Source of the DNA: Inia geoffrensis
Lineage: Eukaryota; Chordata; Mammalia; Artiodactyla; Iniidae
DNA: 64,000 nucleotides
Direction: 5' to 3'
NCBI GenBank assembly: GCA_036417435.1
Contig: CM070899.1
Location: forward strand, 5,275,001 to 5,339,000
Of this stretch, positions 1 to 13,640 are shown piece by piece. The position numbers and the translations under genes were made by a program. The first letter of the stretch is position 1. Every line of letters starts with the position of its first letter. A model generated the notes under the pieces. That model was not told the DNA's origin and ran no database searches. It was given only the letters and a program-made list of their open reading frames with translations.

Positions 1-2339
1 ACAGGACACTTTCTGACTTCCCGGCCTGACCGAACGCACATGCTGAGAACAATACGACATGCTAGGTGGCATTAGCCCCCGTGATGGAGGCGTAAATGAA
101 GCACCGTGGGAGTGCGGGGAAGGAGTGGGGCACCCTGCCACGGTGGCCGGAAACGGCTTCGTCTGCAGAGCCAGGGTCCCGCAGAAGGAGTGGGGCTTGG
201 AAGAGTGGGGATAGGAGGGCACGCTGAGGGGGGGAGGGGCTCTGGGGAAGGTGCCCTGGTGAGTCACCGTGGGTGCAGGTGGTAGGACGCCCCGGTGTCT
301 GGTGCGCAGGAAGCGGCCACCAGGGGGCAGGCAGGAGAGGACGCGGAGCCTCAGGGAGCGGGTGTCCTCAGTGACCCTTTGTCGGGGGTAGAAAGTGCCC
401 ACGGCCTCTGCAGGAGGGAGGTGAAGAGAGCTTTTTTCCTTAGGAGAAAAAAGCAGGTAATTTTAAGAAGAAAAGAGGTTTATGAAAAGCAGAATCCAGC
501 CCCGGCTCTACGAAGCCGGGAGGTGGGGCAGTGAGAGGAAACAGCTCCGGGCCTCACTCTTCAGGAGAGGCCCCTGGCCTGGGCGCCCTCCTGTGGCAGC
601 TGACGTTGCAGCGGTTAAGGACATTGGAAAGACTGGGGGAACATCCATCACCAGCACCAGCGAATGACGTTATCACAAGCAAACCAGGTAACAAAAGGCC
701 ACACCGCTATGTTCTGAGAGACGTGCTTCAACTCGCCCCGTGTGGATTTGCACCAAGCTACCATGTGTTCCTTTTCCTTTTTTGCAGAGTCCCAAAAGAT
801 AAAATAAAGTGGAACTATTCTGGTTGTCATCAGGGTGCGGGTAGGACGTGGCTGGTGAACCCCTGGAACTCCACAACATAGACAGTTTGAAATTCACTGC
901 ATTCAACCCCCAAACTGTAAGCAAAGTTGCCTTTGACCAGGCAAGCTCCTGTTCCCCTCCCTGCCCAGCGCCAACAGCAGGCTTTAACGTTCTGAGGCAT
1001 TCCTGCATCTAATCCTGAGCCCAAGGCCTTTAAAGGAAAGCCATGCTCCCACGCGGAGCCTGGATGCTCTGAGGTGTTACCTCCTGCTTCCAGTGCTGGC
1101 TTTAATGGTCTCCTGCTTGAAGCATTCTTGGGCCCCAGACCCTGGCAGTCTGTGCGGAAGGCCCAACATGCCGTGGGGAGCCCTCTGGGCCGTCTCTTCC
1201 ACTCTTCCCGGCACACTCAGGCTCGGTCACATGCACGTGACACTGGCCGCCTCCCCTCATCATTGCTGGTGACCTACCGGGAGCGTCTATGACTCTGGGA
1301 TGAGTTGAGGGTCGCCGCATCTTCGGATTTGAAGAGTTTTTTGGGGTCTTAGCGGGAATGGACGAGGGGACCCTCAGTTTTGGTCCGGGGTCTTCCCACT
1401 CTGAGTGAGCTACAGGACAGCATGATTCTGCCCACTGGGAGGGTGGACTGGATGTCACTGGAGAGAACACGGACAAGCCAAGCTCTCAAGCCCTCCCGAG
1501 CCCCGCCTTCCAGGCTCCACAGCTCTCTTCCTAGCCCCACCCTGGGTCTGGGTCCCAGGGAAAACCCTTCTTTAGGAAGGAATGGGCGTGATGTGGGACA
1601 GCGGGAGGAGGCTTGGGCGCAGGTGCCAGCTCCGCCCCGATGTGCTGTGCAACCCGCACAAGTCCCTCCCCTCACCGGGTCCCAGCTGCAAAACGGAAGC
1701 CCAGCATCCTGACGTCTAAGCCCTTCTCTGGTCCCACATCAGTGCTGGCCGGGCCTCCACCATCTGTCCTCCACACCAGTGGAGGCTCGGAGGGGGAAGG
1801 TTATTCTCAAAAGCCCACTCCCGCCAGAGGGCTGGAGGCCATCAGCCTTCAAAAGGACACCTGATGTCCTTGGGAATGTCGCCCTGACATTGCATGTCCA
1901 GAAATCTGCTGTAGGAGAATATGTCAGTAATCCTGGCAGTGGAGGCACAAGGATGAAAGTATCAGGACGGTAGCTTGTAGACACAGTGGCCCTGGCCACT
2001 GAGGAGTCCAGGAAAATGGTTGGTGTTTTGATCCTGAGTTGTTAAAATGTACGTTGTTAACTTAGGAAGAAAGGGGGAGAGTGCTGTGCCTTCAAATCCC
2101 CAATTCTCTTCTCCCACATTCCTCTCTCAGCCTCACATCCGGTGCCACCAGGGCCCTACCCTTCAGGAACAAGGAAAGACAACTAGACAGTGACTGCGGG
2201 AAGTTCTGAGAGAACCTAGCTTAATGAAAGAGCGCTCATCTGCTGGCAAGGAACAGCAGTGCCTGTGACGGGCGGAGAGCAGAGGCCTGGGGGAAACAAG
2301 CTTTATTTACCGGACACCTACAGGTACAGGTGTCACACA

Positions 2340-2460
2340 GAAATTGTGTGCGGTGATCCTCCAGCCATCAACGGTATTATTATACCCATTTTACAGACCA
2401 AGTGACTCGTTAGGGTCACGTTGCTTGTGAGTAGCAGAAACTTGAACCCAAGGGTGATAC
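2340..2460 (-). repeat. MIR SINE relic
   Basis: It carries the ccattttacagacc and cttgaaccca landmarks of a MIR in reverse orientation. The copy is diverged, and its ends are approximate. Confidence 0.55.
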
Positions 2461-3170
2461 TGTGATTTATAATAAGAAATGTATATTTGGTCTTCGTACA
2501 CTGTTCCCGGCATATAGCTCCTAAAACCCTTGTAATTTCCTAAATAGGAGCCAAAGGGGCATCTTTCGTGATAACATTTAGTCTTCTTCTCAATTCCTGA
2601 AGCAGCTTCAGAGCATGGAGGTGAAATGGGTGTATTCTAACAGGCCCTTTCAACCACCCTTGAGTTGATGTTAATGCAGTGACTTTTGACTAGAGGGCTG
2701 GAACTTTCAGTCCCCATGCTCTCAACCTCTACGGAGGGCAGACTGGCTAGAGATTGGGTTCAATCACCTATGGCCTATGTAGTGAAACCCCCATAAAAAA
2801 CCCAAAAGGATGGGGCTCAGAGATCTTGGGTTGGTGAACATGTGGAGGCTGGGGAGGGTGCTGCCCAGAGTGGGCACAGAAGCTCTGGGCCCGTCCCACA
2901 CGCCTTGTCCCATGCATCTCGTCCATCTGGCTGTTCCAGAGTTCCATCCTTTTCTAATACACTGGTCGGTAATCCAGTAAGTCAGACATTTCTCTGAGTT
3001 CTGCAAGCCACTCTAGCAAATTAATTGAACCTGAGGAGGTCACAGGCCCCTCTGACTCATGGCCTGTTGGTCAGAAGCACAGGTGACTGGCTCCTGAAGG
3101 GGGTGGGGGCTGAGCCCGTAGCCTGTGGGATGCTGCCCGCAGGCAGTGTCAGGACCACTTGGTGCGCTGT
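2455..3170 (+). mobile_element. Solitary LTR-like repeat, copy 1
   Basis: This segment is clearly related to the one at 46645-48004. Shared blocks include ctttcaaccacccttga, tctctgagttctgc (gttccataagctct in the other copy), caaattaattgaacc and the ccataaaaaacccaaaagga TATA-like stretch. The TATA-like box followed by a degenerate polyadenylation region is typical of a solitary endogenous retroviral LTR in + orientation. I see no internal viral genes. The family name is not certain. Confidence 0.65.
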
Positions 3171-3903
3171 CAGAGGGACGCGGTGCCGGAGCACAGGCGT
3201 GCTCGGAGGAGAGGCGGGAGGAACGCGTGGCTCTCCTTCCCACCGTGGTACCCTGGCTCCAAAATGTACATTCCCCGCCCACCCCCCGCCTCCCGGGGGC
3301 CCCGCTGCCTCTCCTGCTTGTCTCTGGAGGAGAAGAGGAACAGTGTTCAGATCCCCAGCCTCCCTTATCCAGCCGGCACTGTTAGGTGACGATCCAAGGA
3401 CATACCAGACGTGACGAAGACGGAACTCGTCTCGTTTTTACAGAACTTCTAGCCCTTCCTTTCAGACTCAATGGCCCCTTTTTATTACAAACATTTTATA
3501 ACGCTCCCTGTATTATACTGAAGTGAAATTCAAAGATTATATAACCTACCTACATAAATTAGAAAAAAGTAATAAAGGGGAGAAGAGAGAGAAGTAACCA
3601 ATAATAAGACAACACTGCACCACGTGAAAGCTCAGACAGCTGCAGTAGGAGGCATCATCAATCAGATGCTGGCACCACCCCCAGACACACAGTGACCACT
3701 ACTGACACGAGCGGTTTCAATGATGCGGTGCCGTGTGTGTATCTCACCAGCGATAATGCTGGAGACAAGATCTTCCAAAAGAGAAAACAATTCTTGGTAA
3801 AGTTACAAGCAAACTAAAGCACAATTTTCTTTTGAAGCACGTGGTGGTTGCATTCCTAGAAAATTCAGCACATACTAAAACTGGTATTAAAAAAAAAAAG
3901 GAG

Positions 3904-4255
3904 GGGCTTCCCTGGTGGCACAGTGGTTAAGAACCGCCTGCCAATGCAGAGGACATGGGTTTGAGCCCTGGTTCGGGAAGATCCCACATGCCGCGGAGAA
4001 ACTAAGCCCGTGGGCCACAGCTACTGAGCCTGTGCTCTAGAGCGTGCGAGCCACAGCTACTGAGCCCACGTGCCACGACTCCAGAAGTCCGCACACCTAG
4101 AGCCCGTGCTCCGCAACAAGAGAAGCCACTGCAATGAGAAGCCCGCGCACTGCAATAAAGAGTAGCTCCCGCTCGCTGCAACTAGATAAAGTGCAGCAAT
4201 GAAGACCTGATGCAGCCAAACAAAAATAAATAACTTAATTAAAAAAAAAAAAAAA
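3904..4255 (+). repeat. CHR-type SINE, long form
   Basis: It runs from a ggcttccctggtggcacagtgg head through repeated ccacagctactgagcc modules to an A-rich tail. The stretch aaaaaaaaaaaggag on the left and its copy at the end of the tail look like a target-site duplication. Confidence 0.9.
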
Positions 4256-4689
4256 GGAGTGCTTTTTCTTGCAACACAGTAAAGTTCTGTCTCAGATAAT
4301 TAAGTTCCTCGCCTCCACATGTTTGGTGGGACACGCAGGACGGTACAGGATCATGCGGGGCTTCCCAGCACACTGTGGTGCATCCAGCGCTCCTGGCCCT
4401 CTGTCCACCGGCCACCAAACGCCTCCTCTCCGCTCCCACACCGAACCACCTGACTACGACCAGCCTAAGCACCGACGCCCGCACAGCAGAGGAGACACAC
4501 CTGAAGCCACAGGCGTTGCAGCGGCCGAGCTGGCCAACAACCAGATGCCCGACCTCCAGGCCAGGCTCTTCCTACCGAGGGCGGAGCTTCCCGGGGAACC
4601 TAGACGCTGTGCTGGGGGAGCCTCTTCCTTAGTTGGACGGGGCTTGGCTGGTCGCCATCACAGCCTTTCATGTGCCGTGCTGCGCTGAA

Positions 4690-5000
4690 CACCTCAGAAT
4701 CCGCCCATCTTACAGATGGAGAAACCGAGGCACAGAAAAGGGAGGTGTTTGCCCAGGCTGCATGTAAGCGAGCAGCACCCAGGCCTGCTAACCTCCCGGC
4801 CACCATGGCCTCTTCCTCCGCGAAGCCGACGGGGCACCACACACAAAGGGCTCTGAGGGCCTCTGGCCTGGGGGGACCTTGGAGGACAACCAGCATTGCG
4901 TGTTTCAGACGAGGAAACTGAGGCCCATGGAGGTCACTGCACCGATCAAGGGCGCACGTGAGGAGCGGAGCTGCGACCAGAGCCAGACCTCCTGAGTCCT
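4690..5000 (-). repeat. Two MIR fragments in reverse orientation
   Basis: The MIR signature gaaactgaggc occurs twice, near 4720 and near 4915. In each it follows a ttacagatggag- or cagacgagg-like block, as in an antisense MIR. Confidence 0.5.
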
Positions 5001-5437
5001 AGCCCAGAAGAACGGAACTTGGGCTCCTGAGATTCAGGAGGTCAAAAAGGCTGCTGCTTCTCACACGCATTTCCTGAGCTCCCTGTGTGCCTCTCCGGCT
5101 CTGTTCCTGGAAACTGGCTGGTGACTAAGGCTACAGCGGTCCTACCACCAGTAGAACCAGTAAGGTGGCGGGGAAGCAGACCCTACAGAGGTGTTGTGAG
5201 TAAAACACGTAAGTATCCCGGCAGAGGGGATGTGCAGGGCCGAGGGTGCTGGCTGTAGCTGCCCGAGATGGGAGGCCGTGGGGCGCGGCTGCAGGTGCAC
5301 GGGCCGGGTGCTGGCACGACCCGCCGAGGTCTGTGCTCTCCGGAGCTGCCACAGAGCCCTCGGGGAGGCCAGCTCCCCACTGTCCTCCCCCTTCAACCAG
5401 AGGAGTAGCTCCAAACAGCAAAACAAAAAAACTCCAG

Positions 5438-5652
5438 TTTTTTTTTTTTTTTTTTTTTTTTGTGGTACGCAGGCCTCTCACTGCTGTGGCCTCTCCCGTG
5501 GCGGAGCACAGGCTCCGGACGCGCAGGCTCAGCGGCCATGGCTCACGGGCCCAGCCACTCCGCTGCACGCGGGATCCTCCCGGACCGGGGCACGATCCCG
5601 CATCCCCTGCATCGGCAGGCGGACTCTCAACCACTGCACCACCAGGGAAGCC
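5438..5652 (-). repeat. CHR-type SINE, short form
   Basis: Seen on the + strand as a T run, then the reverse of the short CHR consensus, ending in caccagggaagcc. It is flanked by the duplication ctccagttttttt. One base of the B box is changed (gcacgatcccg), so it is not pristine. Confidence 0.93.
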
Positions 5653-6479
5653 CTCCAGTTTTTTTGGAGAAAAAAAAACGTGGCTAAGTATCTCTAAGAT
5701 CCTTCCCATCTTTAAATTTATTTCTAAATATAGGTCAATGGGGGAATTATTTATCTACACATTTGCTTTTCCAACAAAAGAGCCATTTTTCTTTTTCATG
5801 TTACCGAGTGAATCATTCAGGGAAACGCTTTCTCAGACAGGCACCCAGACACCTGAGAGCTCGAAACAGCTAGGTCTTCTAACTCCTAGACCCCCTCCCT
5901 GCTTTAAGAAGCCAGATGAAGGAACAGCCAAGGACTCTCTCTGACATACTGACATGATTCTAGATTCTAAACAGGAAGAAGTTCCTCCAGCAGAAGTAAA
6001 GTTCCAGGGAATGAAAGTGAATGTTTTCTTCTATGTCTATGCAGCCGAGCATGACTAACAACGACTCCTAAGATACAGATGAGCTAACACTACTTCACAG
6101 CAGCCGGGTGAGGGAGGTGTACTTATTATCTGTCGTGAGCCTGAAACACACTACATGAGAGCAGACTGCCTCCACTCATTTGCCAAAGGAAATAAAAGAT
6201 CTCTTGGTCATTAGAGGACGCACCTGCTTTGGGAGTGGGAAATTATGCAGACGTGACTAAAGGCGCAGGAGGTTTGCAGCCCTGCGTGTTGTACTGCACT
6301 TAATTAAAGCTACTGCTGAAAATAATGGGAAAAATGAAATCTCAAATTAGCCTGTGAAAAATGGTCATCATACTAGTAAACAAAAAAGCAAATTAAAATG
6401 ATGCGTTTTCCCTTCTCCTGTGTTTGCTAAGATTATAGGAGTACTAAGGCCTGGTCCTGGTGCAGGCTCAGCACTGGGT

Positions 6480-7060
6480 GACCATCAACTGGGCTGGACA
6501 CAGTACAAACCGGTACTCTCATTCCGGAAGGTGTATTCAGCAAGATACGTCAAAGCTTTAGAAATGTATGTATTGTTTGACTCAGGAATATCCCAAGATA
6601 TAATCGGACAAGTGTGTAAAGATGAACATGGGGCACAAAGCATACATACAAATTAACATATAAACATACAAGAGAGCCTGAGAGCCTGTAACAGCCCTCT
6701 GTTACACGAATATAGTAGTGAAAAATGGGGACAACTTACTTACCAGCCAAAGGCTGGTTAAATTGTAGCAACATCTCTATATGGTACTCCGTGAGACACT
6801 CTGGCCACTTAAATGGTGAGGAGATCCGACCTCCTTGGCACAGAAGGACATGCGTACCACAGTGTCAAGTGAGAAAAGCTTACAAGACAGTACACACAGA
6901 CTATTTCTGGGGAATAGCTCTTCAGTCATATGTGAACACAGAAAACACTGGAAGGCTACGTAAGTGTTAACAGCAGTCATCTCTGGGTTTTAGGATCAGA
7001 GGTAATTTTTGGTTTGCTGGTCTGTATTTTCTATTTTTCAGTTATAAACAAGGACTACGG
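6480..7060 (+). mobile_element. Ancient L1 fragment (ORF2 end and 3' UTR)
   Basis: Diverged L1 motifs appear in order: ggctggttaaattgtagcaa, a tatggtactccgtgag block, gtcaagtgagaaaagc, and a gttaacagcagtcatctctg 3' UTR block. Many stops and indels make it non-functional. Confidence 0.55.
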
Positions 7061-7239
7061 ATGATGAGGGATGCTGCCTCCCGGACGTGCTAGGTCCTTC
7101 GGGAAGTAAAGAAGGACATTCTTCCGTCCAGTTTCAGGGCTTTTCCTGCTTCTAGCATCGGCCACGGTGACCACATCTGTAAGCAGTGAACTAACATTCA
7201 CTCTGTCCAGACAATATACATAAAACCTAAACCATTAGG

Positions 7240-7350
7240 GCTAGAAGGACCTGTAGAGAGCTTGATCAAGTCTGTGTCCCTCCTTTCAGAGACGGGGAAA
7301 CTGGGGCCCCCAGAGAAATGACCTGTTTAAGGTCAGAGGCGGGCTCACAT
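7240..7350 (-). repeat. MIR relic
   Basis: The stretch gacggggaaactggggcccc followed by gacctgtttaaggtcag matches a reverse MIR. Confidence 0.5.
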
Positions 7351-7794
7351 GGAAGCGTACAGAAGCAGCTGCCTTTGTAAGGCCACTAAACCGTGAACTG
7401 AAGTCTGCTAAGAGAATGAACTGCAGTGGGGAGGGAAGCTGAGCTGGGCCGGGTGGCCAAGTATAGCCTGCAAACACTGCTGCCCTGCCTGGCAGCTGGC
7501 GGCTTTACCAGAAGGTGGTGCGCGCCCACTGAGGACAGCAGCCGCTGGGAGTCCAGGTACGTGCATCAGTGGTGTGGGAGCTGAGACGGTGCAGACCTGC
7601 CGGCACCGAGGCCCGCGTCCCCGGTCCTCTTTCTGTAGCAGCTGTAACGTGCCATGAGCCATGCTCACTGCCCTGACCGAGCCCCTGTGATCCCCAGAGC
7701 AAGAGGCCCACCCGGAGCTGCGGGCTCAGGCTGGGCCCAAGGCTGGCTGACCCTCCCCTCTGACCTACTGAGGCACCGCAGAGTTGTAGAAAAA

Positions 7795-7990
7795 ACACTG
7801 GATTTCAAACCAGGAGCCCTAAAATTGAGTCTCAGTTCCACTGGGAGATTCTGGCAGACATGTCACCTCTTTTAACCCCAAGCCCCCATCTGAATAAATG
7901 TGTCTAACAGTAGCCGGCCTGACAACCTGTGGGAAATAAAAGCCAAATTATGGGATCTTTAGAGTATTAGAGGTCCTTTCTTAGCCAGCT
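7795..7990 (+). repeat. MIR relic
   Basis: The order is a ctggatttcaaaccaggagc block, a gattctggcagacatgtcac block and a ccatctgaataaatg block. This matches a sense MIR. Confidence 0.6.
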
Positions 7991-9229
7991 GAGGCCCACC
8001 TGTGGGGCTGTCTGGGTAGTGGGAGCCCCTTCCCTCAACAAGGGCAGGGAAGGGGCACGTGGCAGAAGATCCTGGTAAGAAACAAAAATCCTGGGCTTTG
8101 CAGAGGAAGCCTAGATGTTATTATTACTACAGTCGTTATCTCTGCCGTCCAACTAGACCACAGAAGCCCCACTCTGAGTCCCCCTAAGCACACACACCAC
8201 CCGCGGCCATCACACCTCGTCGCGGAGCGGCGCCCACCGGGAGGCCCAGTTTCCGCCAACGTCGGCACTCCCCCTTCTCGCAGAAGACAAGACGGCTACG
8301 TGTTAGGAGACAGACGGCTCCTCCCCACACCCCAAACTACCTCCAGGTGCCAAATTCCATAGAAAAAGCCCCAAGAACCCAGTGGCTGACTGTCCCTATC
8401 CACCGAGATAACCCCTGAACCCAGAGCCTCGTGGGTCCCAAGAGGACCCTGAGCCAGCTCTGCCCTCCTGTCCCTGCCCAGGGAACTGAAAGCACCAGGC
8501 AACAGGACCATTATTTAATTTACTGATTTGACTTCTGCTAAATTGGCTTTAGGTTCCCTAGGTTGGGCCTGAAGTTGAAGAACGAGTATCCAAAGCTTGC
8601 TGGCATAAAAAGACAGGTTTTGTGGGTACCAAGGAACGATGCCAGCAAAACAGATGTCTCAAGGGTCTCTATGACTCTCTACTCTCTCTTCCACGCAGAA
8701 GTCAGGCAGCGAGAACATTACTCTGTTGCGCCCGTTCTTTCTCCAGAATAATGTCAAGAACTCTGGCTGAACAGTGGGTTTCACCAGGGTGACAGGCAGG
8801 ACGGAACAAAGAAAGAACAGAGTCGTGACCTGTCCTCAGCACACAGAGGGTGCAAACTGCGAGAGTGGGTCAGGTCCTGGGTGTACATCCAGGGAAGCCC
8901 CTTCCCCTCTTGAGCCCCGGCCTCCTAACCCAGCCATGTTGTGTGGGGACTCACTTCCCAGGGCTGTGGTGAGAATCAGGTAAGAGAAAGGGGTGTGAAG
9001 ACTGCGCGGCCACGATTTGCTCTGCTTTGCTTTCAGGTTTGTATCTAAGCATCTTGTGTCTGCCAGGTTTGTTGGACCCCAGGAGGCCACACTAGTGTCG
9101 CTCACACATGAGGGGGAGGTGGGAAATGCTGATGAGACCCTGAGTCTCAGAAAGTCCACGATCCGATGGCCCGAGCCCCAGATGCCTAGCACAGAACAGG
9201 ACATGCCAGCGAGGAGAGGAGGCAGCAGA

Positions 9230-9540
9230 GGCGGGCACTTATGAGGTGCCAGGCCCCATGCCGGGCAACTGAATCCTCTCCACAACTCTGGAAGTGGGAC
9301 TTATGACCCCATTTTACAAATAAGGATGCTGAGGCCTACAGAAGATAAGCCAATCCAACAGGACCAAAGGGGAAAGAACCAGTATTATTCACGCTCTTAT
9401 CACATACCAGGCACTGTACACTAAGTACTCTATAAACATTTTAAATTTAACCCTCATGACAACCCTAGGAAGTAGGGTTTATTACCCCAAGGCCACAGGT
9501 GGCAGAGCAAAGACTTAGTATAAGATCTCACTGCCTCCGA
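9230..9540 (-). repeat. Two adjacent reverse MIR relics
   Basis: Two separate copies of the antisense MIR pattern are seen: cccattttacaaataaggat with gctgaggcc near 9310, and accaggcactgtacacta with acaaccctaggaagtagg near 9440. Confidence 0.55.
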
Positions 9541-9558
9541 ACACATGCTTTTCTCACT

Positions 9559-9763
9559 ACGCTTGACCCCTGAACAACGTGGCGGTCGGGCTCTGAGTCT
9601 GCATGGGTGAAAACCTGCGTGTAACTGCACAGCTGGCCTCCACGTCCACGGCTCCGCACCCACAGATGCGACCAACTGCGGATCATGTAGGGCCAGAGAC
9701 GCATTCATGGAAAAGAAACCACTGTCAGTGGACCACTTGGTTCAAGGGTCCACTGCACGGAAA
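9559..9763 (+). mobile_element. Short inverted-repeat DNA transposon relic
   Basis: The left end reads cgcttgacccctgaacaac. The right end, reverse-complemented, reads cagtggacccttgaacca. These two imperfect terminal inverted repeats enclose about 200 bp with no coding capacity. The TA before the left end fits Tc1/mariner-type insertion, but the right-hand TA is not preserved. Confidence 0.5.
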
Positions 9764-11119
9764 ACCGCCTCCCGCCGAGGAGGGTAGAACACAATGTGCC
9801 AATACAGAGGAGATTTGATAGAAGCCTCACAATTATCCTGCAGCAGAGGCCTCCTGTGGTAGCTGGTGGAGAGGCTGCCTGTGCCCTGCTCGCGCTCTGA
9901 GGCCTGAACTACAGGTCAGGGTGGCACAGCCGTATCGTGGAGTGGCACTCCACAGTGACAGAGCCGGCTGCAGAGACGCATGGGTCCAGGGGCGGGTCTC
10001 TCAGACGTAATGTCGAGGGACAGATATCAGGCCCCGAAGTACACACTATATGATCCATTTACACAAAGTTCGAACACAGGTAAGAGTGCTCTGCTGTCAC
10101 AGAACTTGACATCCTGGTTTTCCTGGGAGGGGGCGGAGGGATTTGGTCCCTGTCAGGGCCTGGCAGGGGTTCTGCATATGCATTTGTACAAGCTCATCGA
10201 GCTCACACTTCAGGTTTCTGTACGGTACAGTGGGCTACACCCCAGGTGAAGAAAACACTTCCTCCTCAGCGGCCCCACGGCCTCCCCTCCACCGAACGCC
10301 GTGGAACCAGGGTGGGCGACTACTATCCATGACGCAAGTTTCAAGTCAGGCCACCGTCACCTCGTGAGCACACATCCACCCCCTACCCCAACAAAGACAC
10401 CCGTTCAACCCAGAGGAGACGCAGGAGGTCGGGGTTCTGAATCTGAGTTACTACCTGGCACCGGGAAGTTATTTCTTCATACTAGGTCACACGATTCCTA
10501 TCTGAAAATGAGGGCTGGATTAGCTGACTTCCTTGTGATTCTATGGTGAAGTTAAAAAAATAACTAGTAGTTGCTTTGCGTCAGTCATCTGAATAAATTA
10601 AAACCTTCCCCCCACCCCTTAATCTATCTGTACGTACAGATAAAATAAAGTTTAACTCCCACATCCCGGGGCAAGTGAGGCAGCTCGGATCGGAAACCTT
10701 AAACTCAGCTCACTCCACCACGAAGCTCAAGGCTTTTGGGTGGAAAAAAAGACAGCTGACTACGTGGGTATTTGGTGCCTACAATGTTGCAGGCAGGCCC
10801 TCCGCTCATCACTCACACCGCTGTGGTTCCTCGCTGCGCACCCCCAGTTCTCGACAGAAAATCCACAAACCTTGGGGCCTTTTCACAGTGGGGACAGAAC
10901 TCTACAAGTACCGGTTCTATGCACGACCTGCGGGAAGCATACTCAAAACGTGTTCTTTATTTTCTTAAAAAAATTCTCCTAGGGTTTTAAATTGGGTCCC
11001 AAAGCTCCAACCTGTCAGGCACAATAGATATTGAAAAGCCATCTCCCTCCAGGTTCCAAGTACTATGTCTCTCCACTTCCCACCCCAATTCTGGCAGCAG
11101 TAGCAGCGGCAGTGACAGT

Positions 11120-11290
11120 AACAATACCCACAAATACTAATACTGGGTGATTAATACGTGTCAGGCAGCCTGCTAACATACATTCGACTTCATTTAAACG
11201 TAGAAACAACCACATATCACCCACCTTATAGCTAAAGAAATTGAAGCCTAGAAAAATGACCAGGACTCAAGGCCAGCAGGGCACCCCGAG
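11120..11290 (-). repeat. MIR relic
   Basis: A gctaaagaaattgaagcctag block follows a cacccaccttata block, as in a reverse MIR. Confidence 0.5.
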
Positions 11291-11599
11291 GCCCAGTTCC
11301 TCACTACCACACCCTACCAAGGTAAGATCTCCAGCAAAGTGCAAGACTGTCTCTGTGGCCACCAAGATGCCAACATCCTGGAAGGCCTCCGACCTCCCTC
11401 TGAAGCTAACACTACAAATTTCCGAGAACAGCCACGTGTGTTTTTGCTCCTAGAAGCTTTTGCTAGCGCCACTCGCTGCCCCCAGCCCACTGTCTACACC
11501 CCAAGTCTTCCAATTTGGAGCCTTTCACTGTGCAAATCCGTGCCACCCTTCTAATTCCACATCCAATCTCTTTCCTGTCGGCACCGCAGTCTGCAGAGA

Positions 11600-11975
11600 C
11601 ACTGCAGTGTTCTCTTTCCCAGCATGTGCTGGGCTTTCAGGCCCATGTGCCTTTGTATTTGCTGTTCCCTCTGCCTGGGATGCCCACTCCCACCTCTTTG
11701 CCCTTCAAAACTCCAGCTCAAATGTCACCACCCGCTCAAAGCCTCCCTTGGCAGCCCATATGGGCAGTCCCTTATTTCCCTTTCTGTGTTCCCCAAGTCC
11801 CTGCCCTGCTCATACCTTATCAGCACACTTACCACAATACGTTACAGTTAGCAGTTCATGAATCCGTCCACTCCAAGATACCAAGTGCTTTGAGGGAAAG
11901 GACTCCATCTACCCATTTCTTACCTATTCTGTCTAGTCGGTTTCTAACACTCAGTAAATGTTTAGTAAAAGTGTG
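11600..11975 (+). mobile_element. L2 LINE 3' fragment
   Basis: It contains the typical L2 3' landmarks tgctgttccctctgcctggg, agctcaaatgtcaccac and aacactcagtaaatgtttag in order. The open frame across it is an artefact of this composition. Confidence 0.7.
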
Positions 11976-12200
11976 CTAAATATACGCATAATTGAATACA
12001 AGAATACATTTTTGCTTGTTCCCTCCGATCTACGCCACACATGTGTCTAGAATATCGAATTAGGATGACAAATGTAAAATGCATCTGGACACTTGGCTTT
12101 AGGAACACAGTACAAATCTGTATCTCACCAAGGGCAAAAAAGATGTAAATGCCATTCTCTCCTCCTTCAAATTGCTAACATAGCTTTAAATCTAGAGTCA

Positions 12201-12680
<480 letters not shown>

Positions 12681-12739
12681 TCAACATGATCTATACAACA
12701 CTGAGGGTTTGAAACCAGTTATTTCATTTAACTAACAAA

Positions 12740-12990
12740 GAGTGTGGTCGTGACCTCCACATGAGAGCCCTAAGCTGGGAGTCAGGTTCCCTGGGTCCTG
12801 GTCCTGGCCCTGCCTCCCAGCCATGTCACCCTAGGCGGCACCACACTTCTCTGGGTCTCAGTTTCGCCAGTTATAAAATGGGGATAATGATCCTGGCTCT
12901 ACTGACCTAATGGGGTTACTGCAAAGGTCACATGGTGACACATATCTTATGGAGACTTCTAGATATGAAGGTCCTTAAGGGCAAGAGTCT
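12740..12990 (+). repeat. MIR SINE
   Basis: This is one of the better-preserved MIRs here: tctgggtctcagtttcgcca, ttataaaatggggataatga and a tggggttactgcaaagg block appear in order. It starts about 220 bp upstream of the acceptor of the EVL exon at 12344-12521. Confidence 0.75.
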
Positions 12991-13640
12991 TTTCTAATTC
13001 ATATTTATGCCTCCCATAGCCCTCTGCATAGTGTCTAATACTTAGAACTCATTAATAGATGGGTTATTAGTTAAAAGGACAACTATCCATTCTTTTGCAT
13101 GTGGCTATTCAGTTTTCTCAACACCATTTATTGAAGAGACTGTCCTTTCCCCACTATATGCTCCTGACTCCTTTGTCATAAATTAATAAAACCATATCTG
13201 CATGGGTTTATTACTGGGTTCTCTATTCTGTTCCGTTGATTTTTGTGTCTGTTTTTATGCCAATATCATGCTTTTTATTTACTATAGTTTTTAATTACTA
13301 TACTAAAATTACAGTAATATAGTTTGAAATGAGGGAGTGTGATGTCTCCAGCTTTGTTCTTCTTTCTCAAGATTGCTTTCGCCATTTGGGGTCTTTTGTG
13401 GTTCCATACAAATTTTAGGATTATTGTTCTAGTTCTGTGGCATTTTGATAGGGATTGCGTTGAATCTTGTTGATTGCTTTGGGTGGTGTGGACATTCTAA
13501 CGTGAGCACAGAGTCTGCTCTCTTTTCCTTGGTGAGTCTGGCTGAAGGCTTGTCAGTTTTGTTTACATTTTCAAAGAGTCAGCTCTTAGTTTCCTTGACC
13601 TTCTCTATTGTCTTTTTAGTCTCTATTTCACTGATTTCTT

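Noticed and set aside
2330..2356. gtcacacagaaattgtgtg, which resembles the mature miR-342-3p start
   Set aside because: It is on the strand opposite EVL, diverges after about 13 bases and has no hairpin partner, whereas miR-342 is highly conserved. It lies beside a MIR relic.
4375..4688. Open frames between the SINE and MIR in intron 3
   Set aside because: There is no protein-like conservation, no splice context and no recognised family; length is within chance for this GC content.
5246..5944. A 232-codon open frame, and many similar ones elsewhere containing CGLSRCGAQAPDAQ-like text
   Set aside because: These are translations of CHR SINEs. The same peptides recur at every copy in sense and antisense.
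11460..11979. Two overlapping frames of 133 and 154 codons
   Set aside because: They fall on an L2 3' end, whose pyrimidine-rich sequence gives long stop-free frames.
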